Assembly (NCBI GenBank): GCA_947568835.1
Contig: OX387604.1
Coordinates: 12,677,076-12,741,075 of the forward strand
DNA from: Protonemura montana
Taxonomy: Eukaryota; Arthropoda; Insecta; Plecoptera; Nemouridae
Length of the DNA: 64,000 nucleotides
Reading direction: 5' to 3'
The notes beneath the pieces are model-generated. The model was not told the origin of the DNA. It saw only the letters and a list, made by a program, of their open reading frames with translations, and did no database searches. Made by a program: the position numbers and the translations under genes. The number at the start of each line of letters is the position of its first letter. Within the stretch, counting starts at the first letter, position 1. This document shows, in pieces, positions 35,120 through 46,500 of the stretch.

Positions 35120-36650
35120 TTTGTTTATGCTTATATTTTAGAGAAAATCTACCCGAAAGCAGAATAGAATATAGATATTTATTAAAATACTCTTATTAGA
35201 GTCTGTGACGTAAGGGTGGCAATCATCTCCGGTCAAAGTGAATCTGCTAAGAAATTTCTCCTGCCACCATGGCTAGCCAAGTTGTGGTGTCAGATTAAAA
35301 AAAAGGAACTCTATGATCTCTCTTTTTTAATTTTTGTCTTGTTAATGAGTTGAGCAGAAGAAGTGACCATTGATCGAAGATTGGTTTTGTCGTGGCCTAT
35401 TCTTATAAACACAACAATATGAAAGATTCTAGTTTAGGCTTAAACGTGCAGCCAAGTAGAATGCAAGAACTTTGTTTGCTTATTTCGCTGTAAAATCGTG
35501 GTCCCTAGTAGAAATACTTACTCGAGGTGCTGCAGGATGGTTGATCCATTTCTATTAGTTGATATTTATAAAACGATTCACGCAATTCTCTAAATTATTA
35601 CTAATATAAACACTATCGGCGACGAGTACTTATCTGAGTGAGTAGAAGCTTGGTAAAGATGTCAGCTGTGACTGTGAGACAGGGACGGGTTGAACATGGG
35701 ACGGGTTGAACATGGAACGGAACGAGGGGCAACAATGAGACCGTGGCAGATGGCGGCTGAGAGTTAGAGAAACGTTAGCATGGAATGGTCCATGGAGCAA
35801 CAATGGGACCATGGCAGGGTCGACAATGTGGCCTATGTCGAGCTCCGACATCGAGTCTCAAATCGCGACGTCGAAGCGACTGGGAAATTAACAGGTAGTT
35901 ACACTTAAATTATAGCCAGGAGGTTCGGAGTGCATATTGTTATAAATACGATAAGAAAGTGTACCTGTTAATGAAACAAAAATTGATTGTTAGTCCTCCA
36001 TCGCCCAAACCCGGAACTCCAGCGAATAGTCTCCGATGCCTCGGAAGTGCCGCCGACTCACTCAGTGTGGTCCTACGGGGAGGGTAGGATGCGGGATACA
36101 AACTTTGACTAACCCAAAATCTGCTTACAAACAAAACCAACTTACTCCGAAAACAAAATCAGTCCCTTGCTAGCTATCTGGCCAGAATAAAAATATACTT
36201 AAATGTTACTCGAGTACAAAGGCGTCGAAGCAGCGGTGCGTCGATGTCAGGCGTCGGCTCTTAGTTCAAAGCGGCTCGTAAGTTGTGGCGCTCGTCGCTC
36301 AAGGCGCAGTCGAGCAGGCGTCGTGGTATCGAGGCGGCGTCGCGAACCCAGGCGGCGACGTGGTATCAAGGCGGCTCGTAGGTCAGGGCGCGCTAGAGCA
36401 AGGAGTCGTACTACTTCCAAATCTTTGCTCTCCGACCGTCTCTTTGTTGGGTTGACAGACGAAAGCCCACTCGCATCCGCTCGGTCCAGCGGCCTTCAGC
36501 CGTCTCCGCCTGTTAACTCTTCTCGGTTCCCCAGCTTCGGGCCGTCTTTTGCGTCTTCCTTGGTCTTCCTCGCGCGTTCCTCGCGCTTTCTCCAGATTCC
36601 ACACCTCGTGACTCCGTCGACCAATCATTGGCTCGCATTTAGCTTGTGAC
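35120..36650. other. GC-rich, locally repetitive patch without a recognised gene
   Basis: From about 35640 the composition rises well above the neighbourhood, with many CG dinucleotides and imperfect direct repeats (GACGGGTTGAACATGG twice; CAACAATG..ACC.TGGCAG twice; GGCGGCTCGTA-like units at 36.27-36.39 kb). The ORF at 36203-36649 is Arg-rich and looks like a composition by-product. I see no domain, splice context or start signal that would make it a gene. Confidence 0.4.
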
Positions 36651-39600
36651 CATATCTGGAGATGTTCTTACGCAGGGATTCCCCAACTTACTCAAATTTT
36701 CCTCTATTTTACGTTTACTGAACATTGAAAATAATTGGGCGAGGCGGTTTGGATCGGATAATAGAGACAGGGCCCCACTGCGAACGTCGGTTCATTCCCC
36801 CCGAGGAATCGTCATTCAGTATCGCCACTTCGAGATTAAACTATGGCAAAATTTGCAAACCGAGGCAAGAACACTGGCACCCCGTCCGAGACTTATCAAA
36901 GAATATTTTATATACGCACGTGGCCAGAAGCCTGTGGTGCATTATGTGCAACTCACAGGATAGAGATAAAGTTTTAGTCGATCATTAAAACTACCACATT
37001 ATAATTTCCCTAAAAAACTATAATATACACTTCAGACGATAATTCTTCAAGGCGACAATACCAACACGGAAACAGCGTTCGGGCGGAAATCAGAGAAATG
37101 TTGGCTTTTCAATGCCAGGTATACCTGATCAGATATACACCTGATATATGATGTCAGGTATATACCTGATAGGGTAGAAGCTGGGAGCCTGGGCCCAAGC
37201 TATTTAAGCTAATCTAGCCATTTGTGTCTGGTACACCTGAGAGGACAGTATGCTGGGAGATGGCAAACGACTTCGTGTCATATAAATTGAGAGATGAAGC
37301 GTATTTAGCACACATTTAGACACATTTAGGCGATGGTAGTCTTCAGAGTCGACAATGCAACCAGACTGGGATCTACATTTTGATATGAATTCACTTGCTG
37401 TGTAAAAAACATATTCGTGGTCAGTGAGCATGCCCTTACACTTGCAATACTTAAACTCCAAGATTTTCCTTTCACCTTACACGACGCCCTTCCAACCTTG
37501 GCGACACATTCTCTATCTGAAGATTCTGGGTCACACTTAAAGGACTTGCTTGTTTCTATCTATCCATCTACTTAAAATTAATACGCCTGTTAATCGGTAT
37601 GTTTTCCGCAAACCCTTTTCCTTAGACATTTCCTCAGTTTTTGAGAATTTCTCTTGAAACTCTATGGGATGTTTTGGGATGTTTTAGAATTTACGTTTTG
37701 CAGTGCTACGTCGAGATCGCGACGTCCACGGGCCAATTTTGAACTCTTTTGGGATGCGTTTTGGTCATTTTTTAACTTTTTGGCTCAATACTTTCTTTAA
37801 TTGTACACATTATTTTTTTTCTTTGTGTTTTGGGATGCTGATTCGGGAGGGGGGGGGGGGGGGATCCAGAAAAACTGAAATACAAGTCTTTTCTATCAAT
37901 CCTTTTCCACAATTTTTATGTTAAATCTTTAAAACTGAAGAAATATGCTAAACTTGACGTTTTTTAGTGGATGGACAGAGTTCCCACACCCGGGGGGAAA
38001 TTTTGGGCAATTTTAAGGTCTTTTATTTTAGGTTTAGGTTTTTTAATTTTTGGGACTTAATTTCAGTTCTTTTCTCCAGTTTTTTAGATTTTCTGTAGAA
38101 ATATTTTGTACAGTGTTTCTATGCAAACAAGCCTCAAACAACATCGAAGAACGTTAAATCATATATTCCAACTTCGACAGAGCACTTCAAAAGAACCTGC
38201 TCTGGATTCGATCTCCAGTGGATTGGATATTTACGTGGCAGCATTTTGTACATATGAGACACCTGGCAGCAAATCCAGGCACTTTATACACTGTCATCGA
38301 CATTCACCTTCATACCTAGTAATTTATAAACAAAATAAACACCTTACGTGCACTAGCTCAGTTGGTCGTGTGGTTAGCGTATGGAAACCATTTGCCAAAA
38401 GAACCGAGATCGGATTTCGTGTAGGTTTTTTGGAATTCCCAGTTAGAGTTGCGCTGTCGAATTGAAATTCGTCGCAGTCTATCAAATCTTCTAGATCTAT
38501 TTGCGGAGTCGATTTTCACACATTTTTTGGGCGTACGGTTTTGGGCGGCTAAATTGCCAGGCGCTCACACTCAGGTTCTTTAATTTTATGCTTTAAACGT
38601 GAAATTTAATCTTTGAGGTATTTTCTTTTTGCATCTTATAAAAAAACAAAAAATATATTTTTTTTATGTTTGGTGGGTTTCTGGATGACGGCTATTTTAA
38701 GTTTAATGTAATAAAATTGTGACTTATGAAAAAGCATATAATCAACAGCAATAATCCGATCCCTTCAGTTGCTGTCACAAATTAGTGCGAATTAGTTTCT
38801 CTAGGTTTAGGCAAAATAAAGTGTCCCCAAGGCAAAGGTGAAAAAGACAAAACAAAACCGACGAAACACCTTTTTGCTATTGCCAATACCACTCGTGCCG
38901 CAGGGCGGTCATGCCCCTACGAAGACAACGCCCAATCCTAGACAAAAAAAGGCTAAGGTTCACAAAAATGTTGTTATAATTTATTTACGCGAAATGAGGG
39001 GGGGGGGGAGGGGGTAGCTCCTTGAATCTTTTACAGAAGATAAATCTTAATTTTTGGCCCGGCCCTGGACAAAAAAGGCGAACATTTACAAAAATTTGGC
39101 TTTCTAACCAAATGGCTAGAATAACTGACTAACGAATTTCATGATAATTTAGGTAGTTGTTTCTACATTTTATATAGCAAACTAGGTGGGATACAAACCC
39201 GGCCCTGACTTATTTCGTCTCCAATCCTAGAAAACATCTTCTTATTCAGCCGAAGAGGCAAATAACTAGGCAGGACAAACAACTGGTATAAGAATATGTC
39301 AATAAAAATATTAATAATAATAAATGTTGCTTAGTAAATTATCTTCCGTAATTTATTGAACCTTTTGCTGGAAGTAAATAAAATTAGGTGTTAATATGTC
39401 TAGCGGTAGAATTTCTTTGTGAATCCCGATGGGTAGGCCACACATTGTACACGTATGCACTGATGTCAAGTCTACAGCGCAGGCGCTGTCAGTCAAACAA
39501 CTGGGGTAATTCTCAGAAGAAAATCAAGAATCACAGGTAAAAAAATCCATTGCAAGTAAAAACAGGGATGTGCATTCAACAATTCTTGGAGTTCTACCGC

Positions 39601-40150
39601 TGTTGACACTCGTCACGGATCAAAATTCGTCAATCAGACTCCCACTTCAAATATGTAATGTATATTTGAATATTAGATATATATTTTGAAGGAGAATAAA
39701 TCTATACCCCTGTTTTGTCCAAGACAAAAATGTAGGGAGTTTCTTCAATTTTAATGCTTATAATCGTCACGTTAGCTAAAACATTAAATTCACACAAAGT
39801 CCAACCAGCCCACCGTGATAGGGTAACCTTAAAAAATTCAGGAAAAACCAGGAATATTTTAAGAGGGAATCCGGGTGACGAATTGAAAATTGCACATCCA
39901 GGGGAAGAAAATAACAGCCCGCAAGGGGTGTCAACAATGTAGAATTTCAAGGGTAAACAAATGCACACTCCTGATTCTGTCTTCAATAAAAAAATTGGCG
40001 CGTTATTTAAAAGTTTAATAACATTCTCGCTCCCAAAAGATAATGTTAACGCAAGTTCAGAACAGCTCTTTGTGAGCACATTTAGGCTATGGATGGGCTG
40101 TGCAGATTTTTCGTGGACATGACATTTTTTTTTTACTTACAGCATTGAGC
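36651..40150. other. Intergenic stretch, no gene seen
   Basis: Only short ORFs without protein character occur. G runs are present at about 37850-37862 and 39000-39009. A TAGCTCAGTTGGT box near 38354 recalls a tRNA D arm, but no matching B box or cloverleaf could be drawn. Confidence 0.4.
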
Positions 40151-40167
40151 TTTTTACCTGGCGTAGT

Positions 40168-40245
40168 AAACACTCAAATTAGCTTACATCACTCAAATTA
40201 GCTTACATCACTCAAATCGGCCTAGATCACTCAAGTAAGCTTAAC
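40168..40245 (+). repeat. 20-bp tandem repeat
   Basis: Units like TCACTCAAATTAGCTTACA are repeated about four times, the last ones diverged. The repeat directly borders the next minisatellite. Confidence 0.75.
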
Positions 40246-40251
40246 TGACGG

Positions 40252-40645
40252 ACCAGAACTGTTCGGTAAAGGCTGGCACTGACCAGAACTCTCCAGCACT
40301 GGCTGGCATTGATCAGCAGTGTTCAGCACCGTCCAGCACTGGCTGGCATTGACCAGCACCGTCCAGCACCGTCCAGCACCGTCAAGAACTGGCTGGCATT
40401 GACCAGCACCGTCCAGCACTCTCCAGCACTGGCTGGCATTGATCAGAACTGTCCAGCACCGTCCAGAACTGGCTGGTATTGACCAGCACCATCCAGCACC
40501 GTCCAGCACTAGCTGGAATTGACCAGCACCATCCAGTACTGGCTGACATTGAGCAGCACCGTCCAGCACATGCTGCCATTGACCAGCACCGTCCAGCACC
40601 TTCCAGCACTGGCTGGCATTGACCAGCACCGACCAGCACGGTCAG
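40252..40645 (+). repeat. GC-richer minisatellite of about 30-bp and 10-bp units
   Basis: TGGCTGGCATTGACCAGCAC and (C)GTCCAGCACC subunits alternate for almost 400 bp. The repeat keeps open frames of 93-132 codons on the minus strand (VLDGAGQCQP-type repeats), which I take as by-products because there is no start context, splice site or flanking coding sequence. Confidence 0.85.
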
Positions 40646-41667
40646 CAGCTGATACACTTTCAAAGAAGTGCACCCAACTGCATTTTTCTGTTACTGAAAA
40701 ATGACATTAATGCCTCTGACTGAAAGATTGTTAAGCACGCAGCGGATTAATGTCAGGGAAGTTTATAGACAAGTTCTCTAGAGATAATAGTGATAGTATG
40801 TGGAATTGTGCACAAATTCGTAAACAAGCACACATTTCAGTTTCCAACACAATCAAAAGAGTTCACGCAAAAGTAACCAATCTACACTTTAAAACTGCTT
40901 TTAGGAAATATTTAATTAAAACGGGAAATTCAAGACGGAAAAAGAAGAGAAGAACTAGTAAGAACACATTACACACATGAGCTAGAAGATTTTTTATTCA
41001 ATGAATTTACTACAAACCATTTTATGACTTCAAAAAAGCAATTTACCCTGTCAACCACGGGTAGCTTATCATGAAACAATAAATGCAAGCTAGTAGGACT
41101 TAGAATCTGATACTGAATACTGGACGCATTCGACACATAGGTATAAGACATAGCACACCTCAGCCCTGCAAAAACATAGTAAGGCAACCAAAAGACTCAG
41201 GTATTTCGTCAATGTATTTGATCTTGTTAACTAATATCGTGCCATATATTGCACAAGATAGGTATGTCTCACGTTATTTGCAGGCAATACTAAACTCTGT
41301 TACTCATAAAATTAATAACATTTAGAAACTAGCAAGCAAGCAAGGTACTAAAAGCTATATTGGTAACTTCTGCACTTATATTACTGACCAATATTCCTGA
41401 CCTATATTTCCTGACCAATATTCCTGAATAAAACAAAAACAAAATTAGTAAACTCCACAGGACAGGAGAGTAAAATTAAAGTAGAATCACAGCACTAACT
41501 TACGATACAGAATAGTAGCATAGCAGGGGGAAGGGGGGGGGGGGCATAGGGGCCAAAGCAAACGAACCTTTTAATTATTTCTGATGTGAAACACTACTGG
41601 GAAATGCAAGCTTTAAAACACCAATGTTAGCCTTTAACATACAAATATGACTAACTTAGAGAGTGAT

Positions 41668-41692
41668 GGGGGGGGGGGGGGGGGGGGGGGGG
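41668..41692 (+). repeat. G25 homopolymer
   Basis: A run of 25 G residues lies upstream of the first aminopeptidase gene, with a shorter G run at about 41526-41544. Runs like this can form G-quadruplexes and are also prone to sequencing or assembly length error. Confidence 0.8.
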
Positions 41693-41819
41693 CAAAAATC
41701 CACGAAAGTAAACGTTTGCCTACGAATAAAATAAGTGCGTGTGCATGGTCTTAACGATTCTTATGCGAAGAGTTCATGTACATTATAAATTTCAAAATAA
41801 CTTAGTCAATTTTAAATAA

Positions 41820-42415
41820 AATATCACATCTTTTGAGCATTTTTCAAAAATGATATGTTATTTATTTTTATTTGACATGTGATCGTGTATGTTGTGGAGA
41901 AACACAAAAATGTTTAGTGCTTCTCACAAATTAGTACTAGAAATATATTTAAGAACTTTTTAACAATTTTAGAATCTGACATTGGGCTTCGCAATTTGAT
42001 TTGCGTTGTAAGATGAACGTAGCGATATTTTGGAATGATACAATGTGAAGCCGATCCACATGGATCAAACCAAAACTGCCAAAATTCACAAAATTTATCT
42101 CAACGACTAAATAATTTTGATGTATTTCACATTTTTGCAAAGTTTAGTGGGAAAATATCAAAAATGTTCGGCGGTACAACTCCAAAATGGTTTTACAAAA
42201 TCTAAACATTTTCACATTTTTATTTCTTTGAAAAACTCATAAGATTTAAGCTGAGAACACAGAAATGTGCTCTGAAAATGTTGTTTAAATCGAAACAGGC
42301 ATTTGGCCGCTAGAGTGCGAACAAAAGAACGAAAAAAAACACAAGCGATTTTGTTTTGGGGGGAAAGTGAAATTGAAGATTTCGGTTCGCTTAGCTCGAT
42401 ACGCTCATCAATTAC
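41820..42415 (+). repeat. Dispersed repeat family C, copy 1 (possible LINE 3' end)
   Basis: The segment ends with CGCTAGAGTGCGAACAAA and GAAATTGAAGATTTCGGTTCGC blocks, with GAGAACACA and a GTTTAAATCGAA block before them. The same order occurs in 51530-52030. The pattern recalls the conserved 3' ends of RTE-like LINEs, but no reverse-transcriptase sequence is attached. Confidence 0.45.
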
Positions 42416-42844
42416 GTAATCTTGGTTTAAAAGATCTTAACATTCAAATGTACTTTACTGATATCATTGATTAAATGCGTCAGATCAACTTCATGCCTAT
42501 CTTCAAATTTCAAAACAAACTAAAAACACACTAAACTTAAAATCCGTAGTTGCGTCATAAATCACCAAAGTTCAATCGGAAAAATTAATTTGGATTGTTA
42601 TTTCGTTATTAAGTAGCTAAAAAACAACTGTATCGATGTTCTTAGGGCATCATGTTATCTCTTACATAATTTTCTGAAGATGTGAAATATGATCATTTGT
42701 GCACCTGACATTATTACTGGGTTAATCCTGAGCACTGGCATACTTTCGTTGACCCAATCAAATATCTATTCTGTCAAGCCAACTGATATTCGGTACCTCG
42801 TAATGTTACAGTAAACACGTTTTTATGTGAGTATGCAATTGATT

Positions 42845-43020
42845 TCCATGATAAGATATTAAAACACTAGATGGAAAGATTAATTTACTTGTCAGACGCT
42901 TTTTTTTAACTCTATTGTGGGATAAGAATTTGGGGACATACCCACTCACAAAAGCGTGCACGAATATGACAATTCAATTTATCTGATAACAAAAATATAC
43001 GCTATCGGTCTGATAAGCAT
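42845..43020 (+). promoter_or_regulatory. GATA-motif cluster upstream of aminopeptidase 1
   Basis: TGATAAGA (about 42850), CTGATAAC (about 42982) and CTGATAAGC (about 43012) fit the WGATAR consensus within 180 bp. Insect gut genes are commonly driven by GATA factors, so this is a plausible enhancer or promoter element. It is inference; such motifs are frequent in AT-rich DNA. A candidate 5' UTR exon ends at a GGGAG/GTAAGA donor near 43120. Confidence 0.35.
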
Positions 43021-43529
43021 GCAACAATAAGTGTCTAAAAAATAACTGGCCAATAAAACCGGTGTGGAAATAGTGTCCTGAGGTAGGATTGTCGAGACTT
43101 TCCGTGACAGCACTTGGGAGGTAAGAAAACTTTTCAATAGTCTGCTTTAGTTTGTCGAATTTTTACTCTTTCATGGTTTCATGTTTAATGTGTTTCACAG
43201 AAACCATACGTATTCACCGGATAGATATGAAATGAAAACTACTTCATAAGCATTTTTCCACAATGGAATCAAGTTTTATTTTTTGAAAGTAGAGCCAGCA
43301 AATTTATCTGTCCTATCTTTTGCTATCAAGACCGGTCAGTTGTGCAATTATCGTACCATTTTTTAGGGTGACCTCACATACAAGCTATAAACTTAAAATC
43401 GCTCATAATAATTCAATTTTGAAAGTGCTTGCTGGTCACTTTAACGGTTTCTATCCGATTATTAAATCTAGGAGATCCTTATTGTGCCGGACGTTGTTAC
43501 TAACGGACCAAACTTGACAGGTCTGTGCG

Positions 43530-46500
43530 ATGTCCAGAGTACTCCTCTTCGCGTTCTTCCTGGCGGTTGCGTCAGCGGCGCCAACATTTCAAGAAAATGA
43601 CTCTCCATTCCCAAGAGAAGTCAACATAATCCGTGCTGACCCCACTGACTACAGACTGCCTACATCTGTAAAGCCACTCAGATATAATATCAAACTGATC
43701 CCATATATTGTCGAAGGCAACTTTACATTTGATGGCAGCATATTAATTTCTGTCCAAGCCATCGAAGCTGTTAGCAACATCACGTTGCATGCAAAGCGGC
43801 TGACAATAGACAGTTCTCTAATTGTTGTCAAAGAGCTGTTGTTCAATGAAGAAATAGCTGTAACAGGGGTGGAAGCTGATGAGGTGCAAGATTTCTACAC
43901 GATTATTCTCGCGGAACCTTTGAGAGCAGGAACGCAGTATACCATCCAAATACCGCAATTCACTGGAATTCTTGATGACGATATGGCCGGATTTTACCGA
44001 AGCTCCTACGTTGAAAATGGAGTGAGAAGGTAAGAGCACTTGCACTATAATAAGTACTTGTTAAATAAAACGACAATCAATGGCATAAGAACAGACAACA
44101 AGGCACTTGCAACATTCTTAAAAACACTCTGAGCTTTGCTGGGGCCTGTGTTTCTGAGCCATCTATAAGAAATGTGAAATTTACAATCGGTTTTACATAA
44201 TTTGTAATCATATTTTAAGCGCTCTTATCGGCTGCTTTCCACCCGTCGTACTTGAAAGTTAATCTTACACTTTACCCTTTCCTCGGTACCCGGGCTCGGA
44301 GTCCAAAAAAATAAGTGACACTGGCTTTGGTTTTTATGTCTCACAATTAGTACAAAAACTTGTTTTATCGAGGTGTAGTATCATAATTTGAAACCGATAA
44401 CACTGTTGTTTGTTTAAATGAAAGTAATTGATATGTGACATCGGGACATTGATGCACAGTAGAAGTGTTTTTTCTCAAGTGTATTTATTTCTTTATCATT
44501 TTATCTGACAAGAGAAAAATAAATAAATGTCTCGTCTGCCAATTTTCTTATCTGTGACGGCACATTTATGTAATCTGTATTTCCTAGAAGAGAAATATGA
44601 TTACAATCCCAACTAAAAAAAAAAAAAAAAAAATAGGGTGGAAATAAGCTAGGGATATGTGCACCAGCTAAGAACAATATCTATGGGGACTAATTTTCAA
44701 TAGCTATAGACTTTTTCGGTTTTAAAAATGTGTTAATCCTTGTCACAGTCCGTTATTGTATTGTTGCCGAAAACTACCAACATTTCTGATTCCCTAGTAT
44801 TGAACAATTGCGCAAATCAACACAATTGTTTTTAACAACCTATTCAAGCTTTAAAAAGTGTATGCAGTAATCACTATAGCAGAAATTTGCAGCTAATTGT
44901 GTCACGGTCGATTTCAATTAAAAAAAAATAGATCACTGATGGTACCAAAAATAACCGACGAAAATGGGAATCTTGTATAAAATATGCTCTGGCCTGCAAT
45001 GAATAAGCCATTAAAACAGTGCTTTGAATAACGCAATCAAATGTGTTTGTAGTTTGTACACGTTTCCCTGTAAGTGTCAAAGTTTGAAGGTGGTCCAATT
45101 TTTGTCATAGAAAGATGAACTGAAGTGAAAGTCGTACACTGGCCACACTGACCATTGGTCCATTAGATGAAATCATCATTCATTAAAAAATATTGAGAAT
45201 TCTCGATTATGGTTCATACATGGCAGAAGCATTGTCTTTAAACTAATTATTAAATGTATGGACAGCGGATTTATATTTTGATATTGTGAGTGACTTCGAA
45301 CTATAATTGAAAGAAATTGAATTTTCCTTTTCGGGGTGGCTTTTACTGTAAGTCTCCGAAAGTTAATTTTTAATTGACCGATGTTTTTAAAGACACTTCT
45401 GAGGGGTTTGTTCTTTACCTATTAAATAACAGTTTTTATTTAAGAAGTCTTCTCAAAGTTAGGGTTCTTCTTTCTCTATTGTTCTTAAACCGGTAAAATT
45501 GTAGAGTAATCTAACCTTAAGCGCTCAGAATTCGTACGTTTCATGTCTTTTTGAACTGCCGAATTTTTGACCAATCACCTGTTACTAATTTAACCTGTTA
45601 ATTTTTACTAGCATTCGACCTGTTACTTCCCTGTTACCACCCCATTTTCGTTCCTTGCATAATTTATTTGTCCCTACAGGTGGTTGGGAATCACACAGTT
45701 CGAAGCCACGGATGCGAGGCGAGCTTTTCCTTGCTTTGATGAACCGGCACTAAAAGCACAGGTTACGCTCAGTATCTCTCGACCAGAGAATCTCCGAGCA
45801 GTCGCAAATATGCCTCAAGATGGAGTTCCTCAATTAGAGTAAGTTTGTTTTGCTGGGAGGCTAATTTTCCATTGCTTGTATTTTGAAATATTAATGGAAA
45901 TTATCTAGAGCGATTATTTGGCGGTGCTACCATTGAGGTAGAAAATATAACCCCGACCTAAAGTGACATACTGCTACAATGCTACAAATTGCAACAATGG
46001 AACAACATTTTTACTTTTTAGTCCAATTTTGCATTGGCTTGCTTTTCCAAAGGCTTTTAATTTCTTTGCTTTACGATGATACTAAATAATTTCACCGTGT
46101 TTTAAAATCCTATGTCTAATCGTATTGCATGTGACATTTTGCAACATTTCTTTAGAGTTTGTTGATAGAAACTCCACTAGAAAACGGTTGAACGGAAGTG
46201 CTACGACGGTTGCATTTTCAAGGAGGCATAACGGGTTTCAGTTGATTATCAAAGTGCAGTGAGCATGAAGTAAGAGCCACTGAAAGGCTGCTTACATCGC
46301 CAATATGGATCGGGGTTAATACTTGATCGCGCTATTTAGCACAGTTCTACTAACCGTAATACCAGGGTTACGAATGATCGATCCCAGTAATTATTGTTAA
46401 ATAAAACTTTAACAAAAACTGATTTTTTTCCTTACAGTACTGAGCACACCGATGTAGTCAGATTTTGGGACACTTTCAAAGAATCGCCACCAATGTCAAC

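Noticed and set aside
35606-35640. CGGCGACGAG motif, reminiscent of the leader just inside a Ty3/gypsy-type LTR
   Set aside because: No paired long terminal repeat and no gag or pol sequence nearby. If it is an LTR element fossil at all, only a scrap remains.
36203-36649. 148-codon Arg-rich ORF
   Set aside because: It reflects local CG-rich composition; no domain, no homology that I recognise and no gene context.
38345-38420. TAGCTCAGTTGGT box suggesting a tRNA or SINE
   Set aside because: No acceptable B box and no cloverleaf could be drawn around it.
40231-40663. Minus-strand ORFs with VLDGAGQCQP-like repeats
   Set aside because: Explained by a minisatellite whose unit length is a multiple of three; there is no start context, splice sites or domain.
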